From Dermanyssus gallinae (Eukaryota > Arthropoda > Arachnida > Mesostigmata > Dermanyssidae): a stretch of 64,000 bases of DNA. The stretch's first letter is position 1, and every line of letters starts with the position of its first letter. This document shows positions 13,107-26,345 of this stretch, in pieces. Position numbers and translations under genes: made by a program. The notes under the pieces were generated by a model. The model searched no databases and had not been told where the DNA came from. It was given only the letters and a program-made list of their open reading frames with translations. Location of the stretch: positions 248,001 through 312,000 of the forward strand of contig QVRM01000283.1 of the NCBI GenBank assembly GCA_003439945.1. The letters run 5' to 3'.

Positions 13107-13520
13107 ATGTCCTCAAAGCTGATGCAGGTCAGGTTAGAACGACACAATAAGATAAATGTAACCCTAGATGTCATAAAGGGTTCTAAAATACATTTTAGTT
13201 TTTTGCTATCAGTGTCATGTATATATTTGATAGTGGTTGCAGTCGATCAGCTTCTTACGCGGATCAACAAGGGGCGCGTCAAGGCGCCAAAAGAAAAACG
13301 TCAAGCTTTGAAAGATCCCGCCGGCCAATCCATCGATTCGGGAAGGTTGCGCTTAGATAGGCCCGCACCACAGCGGTGTTGTCGTTCCGTCGTGCTGGAA
13401 CCACAAGCATTTAACGAGTATCTTGTGGAACTCATGCCAACCGTTTTGGCAATATTTCACTCAAAAATGTGTGGCAGGCTTTTCCACCTAATATGTCGGG
13501 AAATATGTGAGGGTCTTTAA
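13107..13520 (+). CDS. Unrecognised 137-codon frame, probably chance
   Basis: An ATG-started frame of ordinary composition has a hydrophobic segment (FSFLLSVSCIYLIVVAVDQLL, about residues 30-50) and a basic middle. No family match is recognised and no splice sites or promoter were seen. It lies within the inferred 30-kb intron. Confidence 0.12.
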   Translation: MSSKLMQVRLERHNKINVTLDVIKGSKIHFSFLLSVSCIYLIVVAVDQLLTRINKGRVKAPKEKRQALKDPAGQSIDSGRLRLDRPAPQRCCRSVVLEPQAFNEYLVELMPTVLAIFHSKMCGRLFHLICREICEGL

Positions 13521-14724
13521 TGTGCATTTAATGTTGCAGCAGGACGCCGGGCTAGTTTTTCAAAATTTAGCTCTTCCATATCTGGCGTTCTCATCGTATG
13601 TGGTCGCAGCGACGACCGTGAACTGATTCAGTACACGTTTCACGACGTGGTAGGCGCCTACTCGGAAAACGTTTCGCGTACGACCGGCGCGCGCTTCTTG
13701 CACTACCGTCTGCTTTACTGTACATGAAATGTCATATTTCTCGGCATTTATGAACTAATCCATCACGATAGGTGTAGTAATGTTTGCACCTTGTAATAGA
13801 ACACGGTCCGATCTCTTCGACAATATAAGACGCGTACTGCACGTACTAAGTGGCTGTAGTATCGCACTTAGACTACATGACACTAAAGCCAATGTGGTAC
13901 CGCTGGGTTAAAAGCGCACTGCTACAATTACACAGGGAAACTGCTTTGTGAGTCACACTCTATGTTTGTTTTTTTTCTTCTCACACTGAACAGAGCAGCG
14001 CTTGTTTAGTATCAGTAGTGATCTCGTCGATTAGTATACGAAGAAGCCACACGAGTGCTTCATTTGCTAAGGCAAGTTATGCTAGCGTATGTGTATTATA
14101 TATACTATACGACTAACTAGAGCGATTGGCAAAAAAGATGACTGTCATATAGGGTTGTAAATGTTTAATCTCAAAGGTTGTAAGCAATTTTCCCAAGCTT
14201 ACAGAACAAAATAAAAAATTAGCAAGAACACAAACGCAAGGATAAAGAAGAAGACAAAAATGAAGAAAAAGACTAAACAAACAAGGCAAACGGCACAATG
14301 AAGAAAATATGCTTACTAGAATACGTTTAAGTCATACATCGTTCCGCTTCCTTGTAAAATGCTGTAATACAACACCATTATTTGAGCTATTATTACGCGG
14401 ATCTTCGAAAGTATCACCTTAAATCATATGTGTACGACCATTTTGTATGCAATTGAGCGCCACAGACGTGCAGACAATTTTGTAGCAGCTGACGCTAGTT
14501 CGTGGGTATGGCTTCCTTAACTGAATAGTTTTTGCCGATTTAAAAATCGATAAGTATATAATAAAAGGATATATATATATATATATAGGTTACTGTGGCG
14601 AAAGACGCTAGTTCGAATTAGCAACTGCACAAAGTTTTGCAGCAGTAGCTAATTACGTGCACGCTTGCGTGGGTCAGATATCGGTGGAAAATCTGTTTCA
14701 TATTTGCGGGATCTTTCATGCATG

Positions 14725-14726
<2 letters not shown>

Positions 14727-14799
<73 letters not shown>
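14727..14799 (+). repeat. Long (TA)n array
   Basis: About 73 bp of uninterrupted TA, able to form a cruciform. It gives false open frames encoding Tyr-Ile repeats on both strands. Confidence 0.92.
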
Positions 14800-14802
<3 letters not shown>

Positions 14803-14879
14803 TTATATAAGTGTAGCAAAATATACATTTGTGATGCAAGAACATGTGCACAGCCCCCTGGGCCATAACTCAAGGCGTT

Positions 14880-15944
14880 AGGTCCAGGCTTAGGTTGGTC
14901 CACCTAGTCAGGGTAAATCTCACCGAAGCGGCATTCCCCCTCTGAACACCTAGTGACAGACGTTGCAGTAAATACCCGCCCACCCTCTTGTCTCCTGTAG
15001 CAAGCGCCGATTTTCTCCCGACATTATTGAGCAGATTCGTCGTGAGCAACCCCCCCCCCCAATGCCTCGAATGCAAGCGGTGAGAACAAGTGTGGGTAAC
15101 CTACGCATTTAGCCCAGCTCGAAGGGAGTCAGGGTCATACCATCAGGTCTCCTTCCATCGTCTCTGACTAAGCCAGAAGGCTCCAAATGCATCGGTAGCC
15201 TGCCGATCGCAGCTCTCTGCTAAATATCTCGTTTAAAGCTAAGTGGCGTGCGATTCTGCCTGAACTCTAGGGACAAGAAAGTCCATGGTGACCTAGGGAG
15301 TCGACCTCGTCACCGCATCTGCACCGGTGTGGGGACACTAGCTCTGTTCTCTTCCCAACCTCAACTTGACTAGTATTTGCGTAGACTCGTCGTCCAGGCG
15401 GGTACCCAGCTAAGGGCTCGGGAGGGCGTGCAGCCATGCACCTCCGGTAAAGAAACCGCCTGTAACCTCGCTTTGTTGGTGAACGTAGTTGCTCGGTCCC
15501 ATAAGCCATTCCATCGACCGTCGTTTGCCAGTTCTGACCACGCGCGCTGAAAAGAAGGGGTTCCGGTAGAGACCCACAAAATGCAATGGCGTCATTCGAA
15601 GTCCGTTCAAGTGTAGCCCGGAAATTTGCAACCGCCTGGGGGTCCAGGATAGACTCAACGCCACTAATCGCCGAATGCAAAGATGCGATGTGTGTTTTTT
15701 GTGCTGCAACTGAAACTGCTTCAGGCAGGCCCAGTTCACCTCTGACTACCGGTATGGAGGCCTGAACTAAGAGGTCGTTTCGCAACCGCAGGTTAATTAT
15801 AGATTCCAACGCAAGGCCCGGCTTTAAGTTGATTTCCTCCGACTGGGACGAGAAGGTTGAGCAGTTTATTTGCCTGAACAGGTAGTTTAGCCTCTTTTTA
15901 TGTATATATATAATAGAGAAGGATGCTGAGAGGGAAAATTTCAC
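14880..15944 (-). pseudogene. Decayed C-terminus of a non-LTR retrotransposon polyprotein, copy 1
   Basis: The minus-strand open piece (15267-15944, 225 residues) ends in HRCRCGDEVDSLGHHGLSC. This Cys/His motif follows the reverse transcriptase in a family often labelled R2-like or RT-containing. Further along come [12 protein letters not shown] (about 15100-15150) and a final ATGDKRVGGYLLQRLSLGVQ RGNAAS piece (about 14920-15000). Intervening sequence has shifts, a C-run (15050-15059) and a probable deletion. The polymerase core is absent. Confidence 0.72.
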
Positions 15945-16258
15945 AATCCCAATTTTGTTGTTTCAACATTCAAAAAAGGGTTTGATAACTTTTTAGTTTG
16001 GAGAGCCAATAAGCCTAGTATTTATATAAAACAAGTACAATAGTAGTGTTTTCTATCCATGACGTACAGCTGCAAATTTCGGTTGAGGTACAGGAAAACC
16101 GTTCTCCGGCGGTGCAGACGTATTAGTTTCTCGCTATTGAACTATCCGATTTCGGAAATATACGAACAACCCGTAAGTTGCGTGTAGACTGAGAGGAGAG
16201 CACTTAATGCACCCGCAGTTACCATAATGTCAACAAATCTGATAAAGAAATTAGCAGC

Positions 16259-16640
16259 TCAAAATGCGGTCGGTTGATGAACGCTTGACGTGCTTTATTA
16301 CCAAATGGATTGCCTCATTTAAAAGTGGTAACCACGTTCGGGGGGGCCAAAATAGCTTCGAAAAAAACCTGTGATTGAAGCTGCGCGAAATAGCGGAAAA
16401 GATGGGCATTAGCTATGAGACGGTACATCAAATATTTCATCAGCATTTATGCATTAAGAAAAAGCAAAGTAGCACCACGACCTAACATTTGAGCAAAAAC
16501 TGACGGGCGTGTCAATTTCGGAAAGCAATTTGGATTTTTTGGGCCAATTCGTAACCACTGACAAAACCCGTGTCTGCCACTTCACTCCAGAACGAAAAAT
16601 TGCCACCATGGCCGCACGCACGCGGTGAATTGCTGCCCAC
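16259..16640 (+). mobile_element. Mariner transposase relic C (different lineage)
   Basis: Plus-strand reading includes LREIAEKMGISYETVHQIFHQ followed by HLCIKKK, which matches the helix-turn-helix linker of mariners (VREIAExxGISxGTVHxIL). It is followed in shifted frames by QFRKAIWIFW and a decayed TDETWVHHFTPE-like segment, then WPHAR. It has at least three stops or shifts. The closing sequence tcctggaacaccctgta near 17000 could be a decayed terminal repeat, directly abutting the (TA)n array at 17017. Confidence 0.68.
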
Positions 16641-17011
16641 CAGGATGAAGAGGCACGTCTCGACCGGCAATTTTTTTCTTTTTTCAATTGGAACGAGGGG
16701 CGGAATTGTCTTCTAAAAATGCGTAATTGAGCGTGAAAGCAAAAACATAATAATTGCAAAGCTTTTTATTTCTTGAGAGTTATCTTCAATACAACATTTG
16801 CTCTGCTTTGATCTAACGTAGAACGCAATTTAGCAGGTGCAAACTTTTCTTTCAAAAACGAAGGTATAATTGGTTTGTTTAGTGAAAATATGTTAGGATT
16901 AAAAGTTCGATACAACCATTTTTGGTAACTTTGCTCTCACTTCAAAAAAATACATTTCCGCACTCCTTTCGATTGGATTATTTTTTGCTGAATCCTGGAA
17001 CACCCTGTATG

Positions 17012-17016
<5 letters not shown>

Positions 17017-17102
<86 letters not shown>
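17017..17102 (+). repeat. Long (TA)n array abutting a possible mariner end
   Basis: About 86 bp of TA starts directly after ggaacaccctgtatgtatg, a possible decayed terminal repeat of relic C. Another short TA run lies at 17186-17204. Confidence 0.92.
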
Positions 17103-17104
<2 letters not shown>

Positions 17105-18362
17105 GCAAGTAAGCTTACTTCACAGAAGACCAGTTTATGGTGGCCCTAAGATTAGGTGAAGTTGAGCAACGAACTTATGGGTGAATATATATATATATAT
17201 ATATAATTTTTTTTTCACATTTTAGCGCCAAGCAGCATTCTAAGCTTAGCAAATAGACCGTTTTTAGTGTAAGCGGACTTCTGTAGCGCAAGGCCACACT
17301 AAAAGCGATTCAACTGTTTGGTTCGAACTTTTTTCGCGCATCAAGAATGGGTTTCTCCAAGGAGAAACTATGTGAGATTTTACTTTTTGAGTACCGCGGC
17401 AAATACAAAGGTTCGTGCTGCTGTCGGGCACGAAAAGCGGTCATGGAAGCGGACGAGAGTGAGATATACACACCGGCCTACTAGGTATAACTTCTAGTTC
17501 GCGTAGTAGACCACGAAGCAAGCCATCTCTCTCTATCTCTGGCCCCTGTCGCCGGGTGTGTCCTTATTGTATGGTGAATCCTGTGTGATTATTTTGATAG
17601 AGAGCGCGACTTGCCAGGTTTTGCCCGGACAACAGCTCGCTCTTTTTTTGGGTGGACGTAACGCAAGCTTCCCCTCCACGACACTGTTGATTAGTAGTAG
17701 CCTCGTGCTTACTCAAACATTTAGGTGTATCAGCGCATTAGCACTCACTGCGAAGAGTATACAAAATTGGAACGAGTTCCTTATGCACTAACCGATGCGT
17801 AAAAACTGCACGTCTTGCTATCGCTGCTACAACGCCGATCCGGTTTGATTTTTGGATCGTATTGACACATCATGTCATGAGAGTGAGGTCCAATACTATA
17901 AGGAAACGAGGCTAGACTACTGGACAGCAAAGGTCAGGCAATCCGGGAACATCCAAAGAAAAAAAAGCTTATTTTATGTGTTTGGCAAATCAGCAGAAGC
18001 ATTGCTCATTATGAGGTTCTGAAGCCGGTCGAGGTTATAACGGCTATTATTATACTAGTCTGACCTTACGCCATCCAACTACCATTTATTTTTGAACGAG
18101 CCGTTATGCGAATAATCTTAATTCAGATCATTTATCTGCTGGAGAAGGCGCGGCCAACCCCAGTATGAACACGGTAAAACCTGGCCTGGCCAAACCGAAT
18201 AACCGCAGTGATGGCGGTTATTACCGAATGTAGCGGCCACAGCGTCATTAAGTGATCATAATCGATTTTTCTTTGGGCCTCTCTATCAACAAATAGCTTC
18301 ATCGTCGACTTCAGTTGTTTCGTTTTTTAAAGCAAGCGTTGAATCGTAGCAGTCTGTCGCCA

Positions 18363-18655
18363 ATGTGGCGGCGTGGTTTAGTGGGGGACTAGTGCGCTAG
18401 TCATGGTTATCATCTACCGGGGTGTCGCCGGTTCGATCCCTGTTGTTGATTGAATTTTCTTTGAGCGATGTTCATTGAGAATGGATGATAAAGCATACCG
18501 TTGAGAGTCAGCGGCTATGCTGCCACAAGAACTGTTGGGAAAATCCTAGAAATCTTAACTTGTCCGGCCCTCGGTGCATTGAAGATATACTTCAGGTTAA
18601 GTTTCAAGCCCGCAGGAGACAGTGGTCGGTCTAGAAATAAAAACAACCTCCTTAA
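18363..18655 (+). mobile_element. tRNA-derived SINE family B
   Basis: A head resembling a tRNA (GGCGTGGTTTAGTGGGGGAC as A box, CCGGTTCGATCCCTG as B box at about 18427) is followed by a 210-bp body unrelated to family A. It ends in AAATAAAAACAACCTCC and an A-run (18653-18661). This looks like a second SINE family. It is not a functional tRNA gene, since the acceptor stem does not close. Confidence 0.65.
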
Positions 18656-19042
18656 AAAAAAATTTAATTCTAGTTAGTCGCCAACGGTGTGAGGGTATTA
18701 GCAGGTAATATCAAGTCTTTGCTAGTCATCGAGCTACCAGCCGGCCTGTAGTCCTGCACAGCGCGAGCCTAAAAGCATTTTCCGCTCCTGTATACGAGTG
18801 AAAAGGAAAAGTCGCCAATACGTTGAGAATCGTAGAACGTGGCGCGCGTAGCGTGGCCTACTGCGGTTCTCGTGCAGAAGCGCATGCGGTCTGCTGTTGT
18901 TCACAGTAGGAGCAGCAGCAGCAGCTGTTTCTCTTTTGGCCTCTGTTTGCTGGAACCGTCCGATCGTCGGCTCTGTCCCGGCTTCCGCCACCGCGGTCAC
19001 CACACGAGTTCTGATGACGAGTGCTGCTCGAAATGACTAAGG

Positions 19043-19245
19043 TTTTCGAGCTGACCCTGACCCTGAGCCAAGCCATTTAACGTCGACGGGACTGCTTTTT
19101 GCATTGCTCTTCATAGACGGACATGCCCCATAAATACAAATGTGGGGCAACGGTGGGGCTCGAACCCGCGCTGCACCTATCTAGTGTCCCCTCCGGTTGC
19201 GAGGCGCAGGCGAATGCACACCACTTCACCTCACGGGCTCGACTG
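19043..19245 (-). mobile_element. tRNA-derived SINE family A, copy 2
   Basis: This is the fullest copy, about 200 bp. On the minus strand it has the tRNA-like head with GGGTTCGAGCCCCACC (B box, about 19150), then ACATTTGTATTTATGGGGCA and GAAGAGCAATGCAAAAAGCA, then a segment CTCAGGGTCAGGGTCAGCTC. The last part contains a short CCTGA repeat. No poly(A) tail or clear target duplication was identified. Confidence 0.78.
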
Positions 19246-19599
19246 CCTGGAGTGACTACTGATTGACGTGCCTTGACTGGTTGCCTACGTGCCTCTGTGT
19301 GGCCGGGTAGAGCTGATGAGGCGGCCTGATGTTGGTCCGTCTCGTGTGTCGTGTCTGTGTCTCTAATGCGATGTGTTTGTTTGTTTGATGGTCGGTCGGT
19401 CTTTCCCGCCGCGAGTTGTTCCCAGCCTCAAGACTAAGAGTCACTCACTGACTGACTACACTGTGCTGCTGCTGCTACTGCTAGCACCATTGCTGCCGCC
19501 TCCACCGCCGCCGGTGGCGCCGTCTATCGAGCCCTCGTCTGATCGGGAACGACTTCTCTCTCTTTGTCCTTAGACTGATCTCTTAGCTCTCTCTCTCTC

Positions 19600-21453
19600 T
19601 CGCTCGCTCTTTCGCTCTCTTTCTCTCTCTATGTCTCTCTGTCGCTTCTGCTCCCTTCCGTTCCGACTTATTCGTTCTCTACCCGCTCAGTCTGGACGCC
19701 TTCTTGATGCTGTCGTTGCCTTCTACTCGTGTTGCTTCCGCCGCCGCCGCCGGCGCCGCAGCCGCCACCATCGCAGCAGCAGCAGCAGCAGCCGCAGCGG
19801 CGTCGTCGTAAGCGCCATCTTACTATAGAGGCCCCGTGCGAAGAATGAAAGAAAGGAAGGGTGGACGGACGGCCGACGACGACGACGATCGAATCGTGCG
19901 CTGCTGAGACTGGCTGGCTGGCTATCTGTCTATGAGAGTGTTTGTTGTATTATTGCTGCTGCTGCTGCTGCTGGCCGAAAGCGCGCCGATACAGAAGCAA
20001 ATAAGCCAGCATCAACCAACCAAGAAGCCAGCCCGCCAGACAACCGCTCAACCTAGTCGACCGAGCAGAAGCAAACGGGCACCCAGCAAGCACGCTGAAC
20101 CAACCGAGCCAGCCGCAGATTAGTCGTCGAAAAAGTAGCAGCAGAAGAACCAACCGTCATCTAATTATTGTTTGTTTGTTTTCATTGGCGTCGGCGGTCG
20201 GCGGCCGCCACCGTTTCTGACGCAGCACGACGTCCTCACTCGACCACGACCGTCTTGCAGAAACCGTTCGTTGGAGCTGGGCCAGCTTCAACAGCAGCAG
20301 AAGCGGAAACGGCTGCACCAGCATCAGCAGACGCAGAAGCAGGTAGATCGGACAAGCCGCAACAGACGAACCAGCCCGTCAGTCAGTCAGTCAGTCGGTC
20401 AGTCAGTCAGCATGGCAGCGTGATGAGCATGAGCCGATTGATCGTTTGTAGAGTTGGCAAAAACTGCGCCCACACGACTCGACACTAAGCGAGCTCCAAG
20501 TCAACGGTCTTCAGCCACCAAAATACCAGCAGCAGCAGCAGCAGCAAAAGCAGCCCTAGTAGCTAGTATTGGTGGGGGTGGTGTTGGTGGTGCAAACAGA
20601 CAGCCAGCCATCCAACCAGCCAGCAAATCGTCTTTCGCCATACGACGAATTCGGTAGCAGCAGCAGCAGTCGCTAGACAACACAAGAACCAGGAGCAACA
20701 AGGGGGTTGGTTGCTTATCTCCATCCAGTCAGTGGACCAAGCCGAGCGGCGTTGTCATTTTGTTCTTGTTTTCATTGGTGGTGATCTTCGTGGTGTTGTT
20801 GTTGTTGTTGCCGTTGTCGCTGGTGGTGTTGCTGGTGGGGAAAGGTGCTACTATTGCAGCTGCCTGCCGCCATTCTCCTTTGCTTTCGCGTTGTTCTTAT
20901 CCTTTAACGCCTCTGCCTTCTCCTTCTCCTCCTCCTCCGCATTCAGCTAGTGGCGGTGGTAGTGACGGTGCTGCTGTTGACGTTCTCGTCATCCCCGTTC
21001 GTCCATCGCACGTCAGGCCCTCGCCTGCGCACGTCTCTTGTCCTTCAGTCCGGCTAATACGTGTGCGCCGTTTTTCCTCCGTGCTTTACTTACTAGGAAC
21101 ATCGTTACGGAAGATAGCAATCAATAGCAAACGACGACGACGACGACGACAAACATCGTTGCAAGCGAAAAATTCAAAGGGTTTCAGCGACACCACAGCA
21201 ACGAATGCAAATCGTACCCTTTGACAAGGCATCTGAAACGGAAGAACGGCCGAAAAGTCAGCGAACGCCACCGCTAATTGTTTGTGTCCTCAATAGTCAT
21301 AAGCAGCATCATACACCATATTACGAGGCTCCGAAGCTCCCGTCATCCTCTCGGAAGTGCAAGACTCAGTTCCATATTGGAAACAGCAATCGACGCATCT
21401 GTAGGGGTCGTCTGGAGAACAAAAGAGAAAGGGCGCGAGAGCGATTGAGAGAG
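19600..21453 (+). other. Candidate non-coding alternative first exon ending at a strong donor
   Basis: Leader-like, GC-richer, CAG/CAA-rich DNA ends at GAGAGAG followed by gtaagtg (gt at 21454), a near-perfect donor. An ATG at 21205 opens a frame of 83 codons up to the donor (MQIVPFDKASETEERPK...). Joined to the NDRG exon at 34095 that frame is in the wrong phase and stops soon after the NDRG ATG, so it would act as an overlapping uORF. The start of the exon is unknown. It could also belong to another gene. Confidence 0.25.
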
Positions 21454-21474
21454 GTAAGTGTTGCGACTACGTAA

Positions 21475-24180
21475 GTTCGTGTTTGAGCGTTCAACCATCA
21501 TCGTCATTATTGCCATCATCGTGTCTGTAGCTTAGCAAAAATAGTCGCATGTAGTGATGTCGAAACACGGCGGTATCGATCGCAGATGATGTCTAGTTTC
21601 CTCCCTCCTGGTCAGATGGCCAGATGTTACCGCACGTGGCGAACGTCGTTCCTGCATCGACTGCTGTGCGTCGTCGATTGATCCGTGGGCCGAGTCGATA
21701 CGGCGCTACTGCGCCCCCTGCGATGGTGCCGCCATGTGCTTTACAGTGTCGCTTTTTGCACGTTGTCCGTCGATACATAGATAGATAGATAGATAGATCG
21801 ATACGTAGATAGACGACTAAGTCATGTGTCAATGACTCACTTGCTGAGCCAAACTCCAAAACACGAGGCAAGTTTGGCTGGCTAGCTCTGTTCGGTCGTA
21901 ATTAGTTGTAACGACTCTTTGTAAGCGAAAGCAAAACTTCGAGGTGTTCTTCGTTGCGTCTACGTGCTGTTTGCGGTGTTCGATTCGCGACGTCTTCACA
22001 CGGCTAACATGACCTCGCGCTAGTGGTCATGTGTAGACCGGCTTGAGAGTTCAATGTAGAGTGAATGCATAGCTTACCCACCCACCCGCCGCTCCGCGGG
22101 GTGACGACACACGGCCAGCTAGAAGGTCATCACATTTTCATACCATTCTGACCATTAGGTACATCGCCGACAGCAGACCTCACTTACGTCTCGTTGGCCT
22201 GCTGCGGTGGTTTGCGGCCTCCCCTTTCCCCTCCATGTTTTGAGCGCGTCGATCCGTCATCGACCTCGGAGTAGGTCACAAACAAGCTAGGTTGCCAAAA
22301 AAAAGTCCGTCCCGATATTGAGTGCCACCTTTCATCTACTCTATCTCTCTCTCTCTCTCGTCACAATTTGGGCCCCTGAAATCGGTCACTCTACGACTCC
22401 TTAAAAGTCGCGACATTCTATGAGCTGCGCCAAATGGTATCCGTGACCTTATTTGTCTCTAACGAGCTACATACAGCGAAACAAACGGGAAATGCCTTCT
22501 AGCTGGTTGTCGGGATGCTTGCGACTTAGGGAACACTTCATGAGCTCATCCTGCTTACCGTCCTAAAAGCCCAAGAGGTCGCATGCGTGCAACGTTGTCG
22601 CTCGCGTACATGGAGTGTATGTACTCAGTTGTGTTTGAGCCGCAGCAGCAACCACGTTAGGATGACGACGGCTGAGTGAGTTCGTTACGGCCGCTGTCCA
22701 AGCTGTCCCACCGGAATGCAAACACGTTCCTCCGCTTTATGAAACAAGTGCGGCTTTAGCGTTTCGATACTGTAAACGACAAGGCCACCAGCTCTAACAC
22801 CAAATGAGATGGTGGCCACTGTGTGGGGGGCTTTCATTTCGATAACCTTGTTGATAGCCGCGAAAAACTATAATCTGCTTCTTTGTTACCTCCGCCAGCC
22901 ATTGGTACGACGAGATTGACATGTCTCGTGCGGCTCCTATGAGCGCAGTTTTTTGTTTTTGCTCGAATAGTTTTTCCCAGAGAATTGATACCATGGTTAA
23001 GCCGCCTCAACACCTCAGCACTCACCGCTTCCCAATATTTTATCATGCGTTCTGCGTGAGGTCACTTAGGAGCGTTACCATCTCGCTAAAGCTGCAATAA
23101 AAGCTCAAGCCATTCAAGCAAGTCACTTTTTTCGTGCTCTTGCTAAGTAGGTAGCAAATGGCCATGGTTTTGTTGCACGCCTTCAAATGACCATGATTTT
23201 GTTTGTGCACGCTCGCTCGTTTTTTGCGAGACAACGGACAAAAATGCCAACAAAAAACATGATCACATGCGATATATACGACTACGAGCAGTATGAGTAA
23301 ATGAAATACCACATTCGAATTAAGCCGATCTTAGGTATTATGTTCTTTTCTGGCTAACCAACATTGCGGTCAGTAGTAAAACAACGACAACATGGTTGGC
23401 TGTTTGTTTCATTTCAACATTGTTTCAATAATGTAAGCTTAATCAAATGGGAGACACAACTAAGGTACTCTTTCGTTCAACTGTCGCCACATTTAGCTTT
23501 TTTGTGATCTTATATATGTTTATTCAAAATCGTCCAAAACGTTCCGCCAGGTTTCTGTATAGTACTTGAGAAGCAGGTTCTTTTACTTGACGGAGAAAAT
23601 AATGTTGGCCTTAAAAGAAAGGTCTTTGTTTTTTCGAACATCTCTTAGTTCATACTGCTATTACTTACTTCATAAGGGTGGTGTTTCTTTGCTTCATAAG
23701 CAAGCCTGTCTGCCTAATATTTTAATCAGACCAACAATATTGGATAGCCAAATAACTTTTAGGAAAAAGATGTATGGCTAGCCATTTGTAAAAGACATTA
23801 ATTAAACTTTAGTTCATCGCCTTTACCAATAAATGTAATGATTACCCAAGCTGGTATATATATATATATATATGCTGATAGCTGCTAGGCTCTCGATGGT
23901 GCTTGACAAGGTCATCACAGACGATGGCAGGCGAAACACGGCGGAATCAAGGCCTCCGCTTTCCAATACTCGACTGCGCCCGCGGGCGTTTTTTACCTCT
24001 CTATTCGTGATTTCCGTTGTTTCCCTTCCAACGCTGTTCATCTTTTGTATGTCTCTTGTTCCACCGAGGGGTTCGTTGTCTAAGGATACCAGTTGTACGG
24101 TTGCTGCAGTTGTTTGATGGGGCCCGGAGCGTTTGATACTTGCTTGCTTAGCCCGCCAACACCAGCGAGCCAACTAGGTG
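21475..24180. other. No gene recognised
   Basis: Mixed-complexity DNA. Minus-strand frames at 22794-23312 (one starting with a hydrophobic MVFHLLILLVVVYIACDHVF segment) are short and overlap each other. I cannot link them into a gene. Confidence 0.35.
21777..21815 (+). repeat. (GATA)n tetranucleotide microsatellite
   Basis: ATAGATAGATAGATAGATAG and imperfect continuation (GATC, GTAGATAG) span about 38 bp. Confidence 0.85.
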
Positions 24181-24369
24181 ATGTGTAGACACTAGTGAGA
24201 GAGACAGAGGAGAAGTGTGTCCATTCTCTATCTTCATATTGTCCACTCCTTCCTACCGACGCTCTTACCCCCCCCAAACCCCCGCTGCCCTTCATCCTCC
24301 CGTTGCGATATCAGGCGTCACATAGGCTTGGAAACCATTTTGACTTATATTTATATATAGGGAGAGAGT

Positions 24370-24627
<258 letters not shown>

Positions 24628-26239
24628 CATTTTACTTCGCTCATAGGCAAATCAATTCTCGTTTAGCTTTGGACTGTGCGAGCCCCATCTATTCTGGGGA
24701 GATTCGTTTGACGGTTCAGCGACTGTTTTTGTAGTGACGGACGTGACTGACTGCCTTCGATGTTGCAGTGGCTGTTGTTGTTGTCAGCGTCATAAGCACG
24801 GCCGCTTGCTCACGTTGATGCGGCTCCCATGGGTTGCGTCTACCGGTTGTTGTTGTTGTGGTGGTGGTGGATGCTGTTCCTACGGCGATATTCGTACAGT
24901 TTGTTATCCTGGCTGTCATGGTTATTGGGGTCTCTCCGGACCGACAGAATAATTCTTCGACGTCTAGTCGATCGTTGCTGCTGTTGTTGTTGACATTTAT
25001 CTCCGGCGTAGCTTCCTTCGTAGGTTGTTTTCCATTGACGTCCTCGCATCTATGCTTGACTCTGTTAGATAAGTGGCTCTTGTCGTCGCCTAGCCTTGAC
25101 TTCTATGATTGTCCTGGTTCAATTCTGTCGCAGCAACAACAACAACATCAACAACAATTACGACACCGTTCCTGGATAGTCGATATCCTTAGAAGTGGTC
25201 GCTCTCGACAACACCGTAAGTCAGGTAGAGATCAAAACTCTCTTGTGTTTGAGCGCTCTAACTCCGACTGTGTGGAGTGGAACGGTTTCTAGTCGCAAGC
25301 ATTCGCATCGTGTGCTTGACTAGCTCTCGAATGTTCTTCGCCTTTTTCAGATGGCTTGTATACATCGAAACGCTTGTTCATTTCTCGATTTTGAGTGCTT
25401 AAAACGAATCGCTGCGGGTGAATAGAGGCTAACGTAAGTTGAAAATTGTGCACATACGTGTGCGGCGAGAGGAAAGACGTCATTTGTTTTGTCATTGCAA
25501 ACAGGTGCTGGGCTAATATTGCCGTTTTAAGCTATGGCTGTCGGAGACAATCGCTCAAGTCAGGCATGTGGTGGTGGTGGTGGTGGTGGGAACCGGCGCA
25601 GCAACCGGTTTTTCGGCTTCAGGCTTCATTGAGACAGAGCATTTGTCTGTGTCCACAACACAAAACCGACCAAACAGTCAACTAGTGACAATCATCACCG
25701 CAACCCCAACGTACTATCAGATAACCACAACAACAACAACAACAATAATAATAATATAAGCTACCGACACTACGCTAACAATAAACAGCAACCGTTAACG
25801 CATATTAGCAACAATAGCAGTTGTTGCAGCAGTGCAACTCAGCGGCAGAAATAATCATCGTAGCAGAAAAAGCAATAACAGCAACAGCAGCGGCAGCAGA
25901 ACAAGTTTCGCTGTGAGTTCCATGGACAGAACAACATATCTCATATGTTGGCTGGCGCTGCTACGTTGATGAGTGAGTGATTGAATGAGTGATTGAATGA
26001 GTGGCCTTTCTTTCTTCCATGCTTTCATCCTCCAATTCGTCCATCCATCTTCGCCCGTCGTCCTGTTGCCCTGCCGAGGAGGACGACGACGGTGGTGCAG
26101 CCTTTGATCCCTTTTCTTTCTTTTGCTTGTCCATTATCTCCCTAGTGCTCCCTTTTGCGTTCTCTCTCTCTCTGTATTTATCTTACGATCATCGAGTAGT
26201 TGTCCTCGTCGTCGCCGTCCTTAGTGTCATTCGTACTGC

Positions 26240-26345
26240 TGTTCCTATTGGCATTGTTGCTGCTGCTGCTGCTGCTGTTGTTATTTTTGTTGCTGTTGTT
26301 GTTTTTGTTGCTGTTGTTGCTGCTGCTGCTGCTGTGTGCCAGGAG
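26240..26345 (+). repeat. (CTG/TTG)n triplet block
   Basis: GCTGCTG and GTTGTTG runs give Leu/Val/Ala frames on the plus strand and Asn/Thr/Ser frames on the minus strand. Related CAG/GTT/GGT runs recur at about 19770, 20530, 24780, 25565, 28330, 29530, 29690, 30095 and 38930. Confidence 0.85.

Noticed and set aside
14649..14903. Tyr-Ile repeat proteins over TA arrays (also at 9.7, 17.0, 24.5, 29.4 and 61.4 kb)
   Set aside because: TATATA is stop-free in all phases; these are microsatellite artefacts.
17338..17480. Possible mariner N-terminus (MGFSKEKLCEILLFEYRGKY...)
   Set aside because: A vague resemblance to transposase N-termini only; no catalytic block follows and the frame soon ends.
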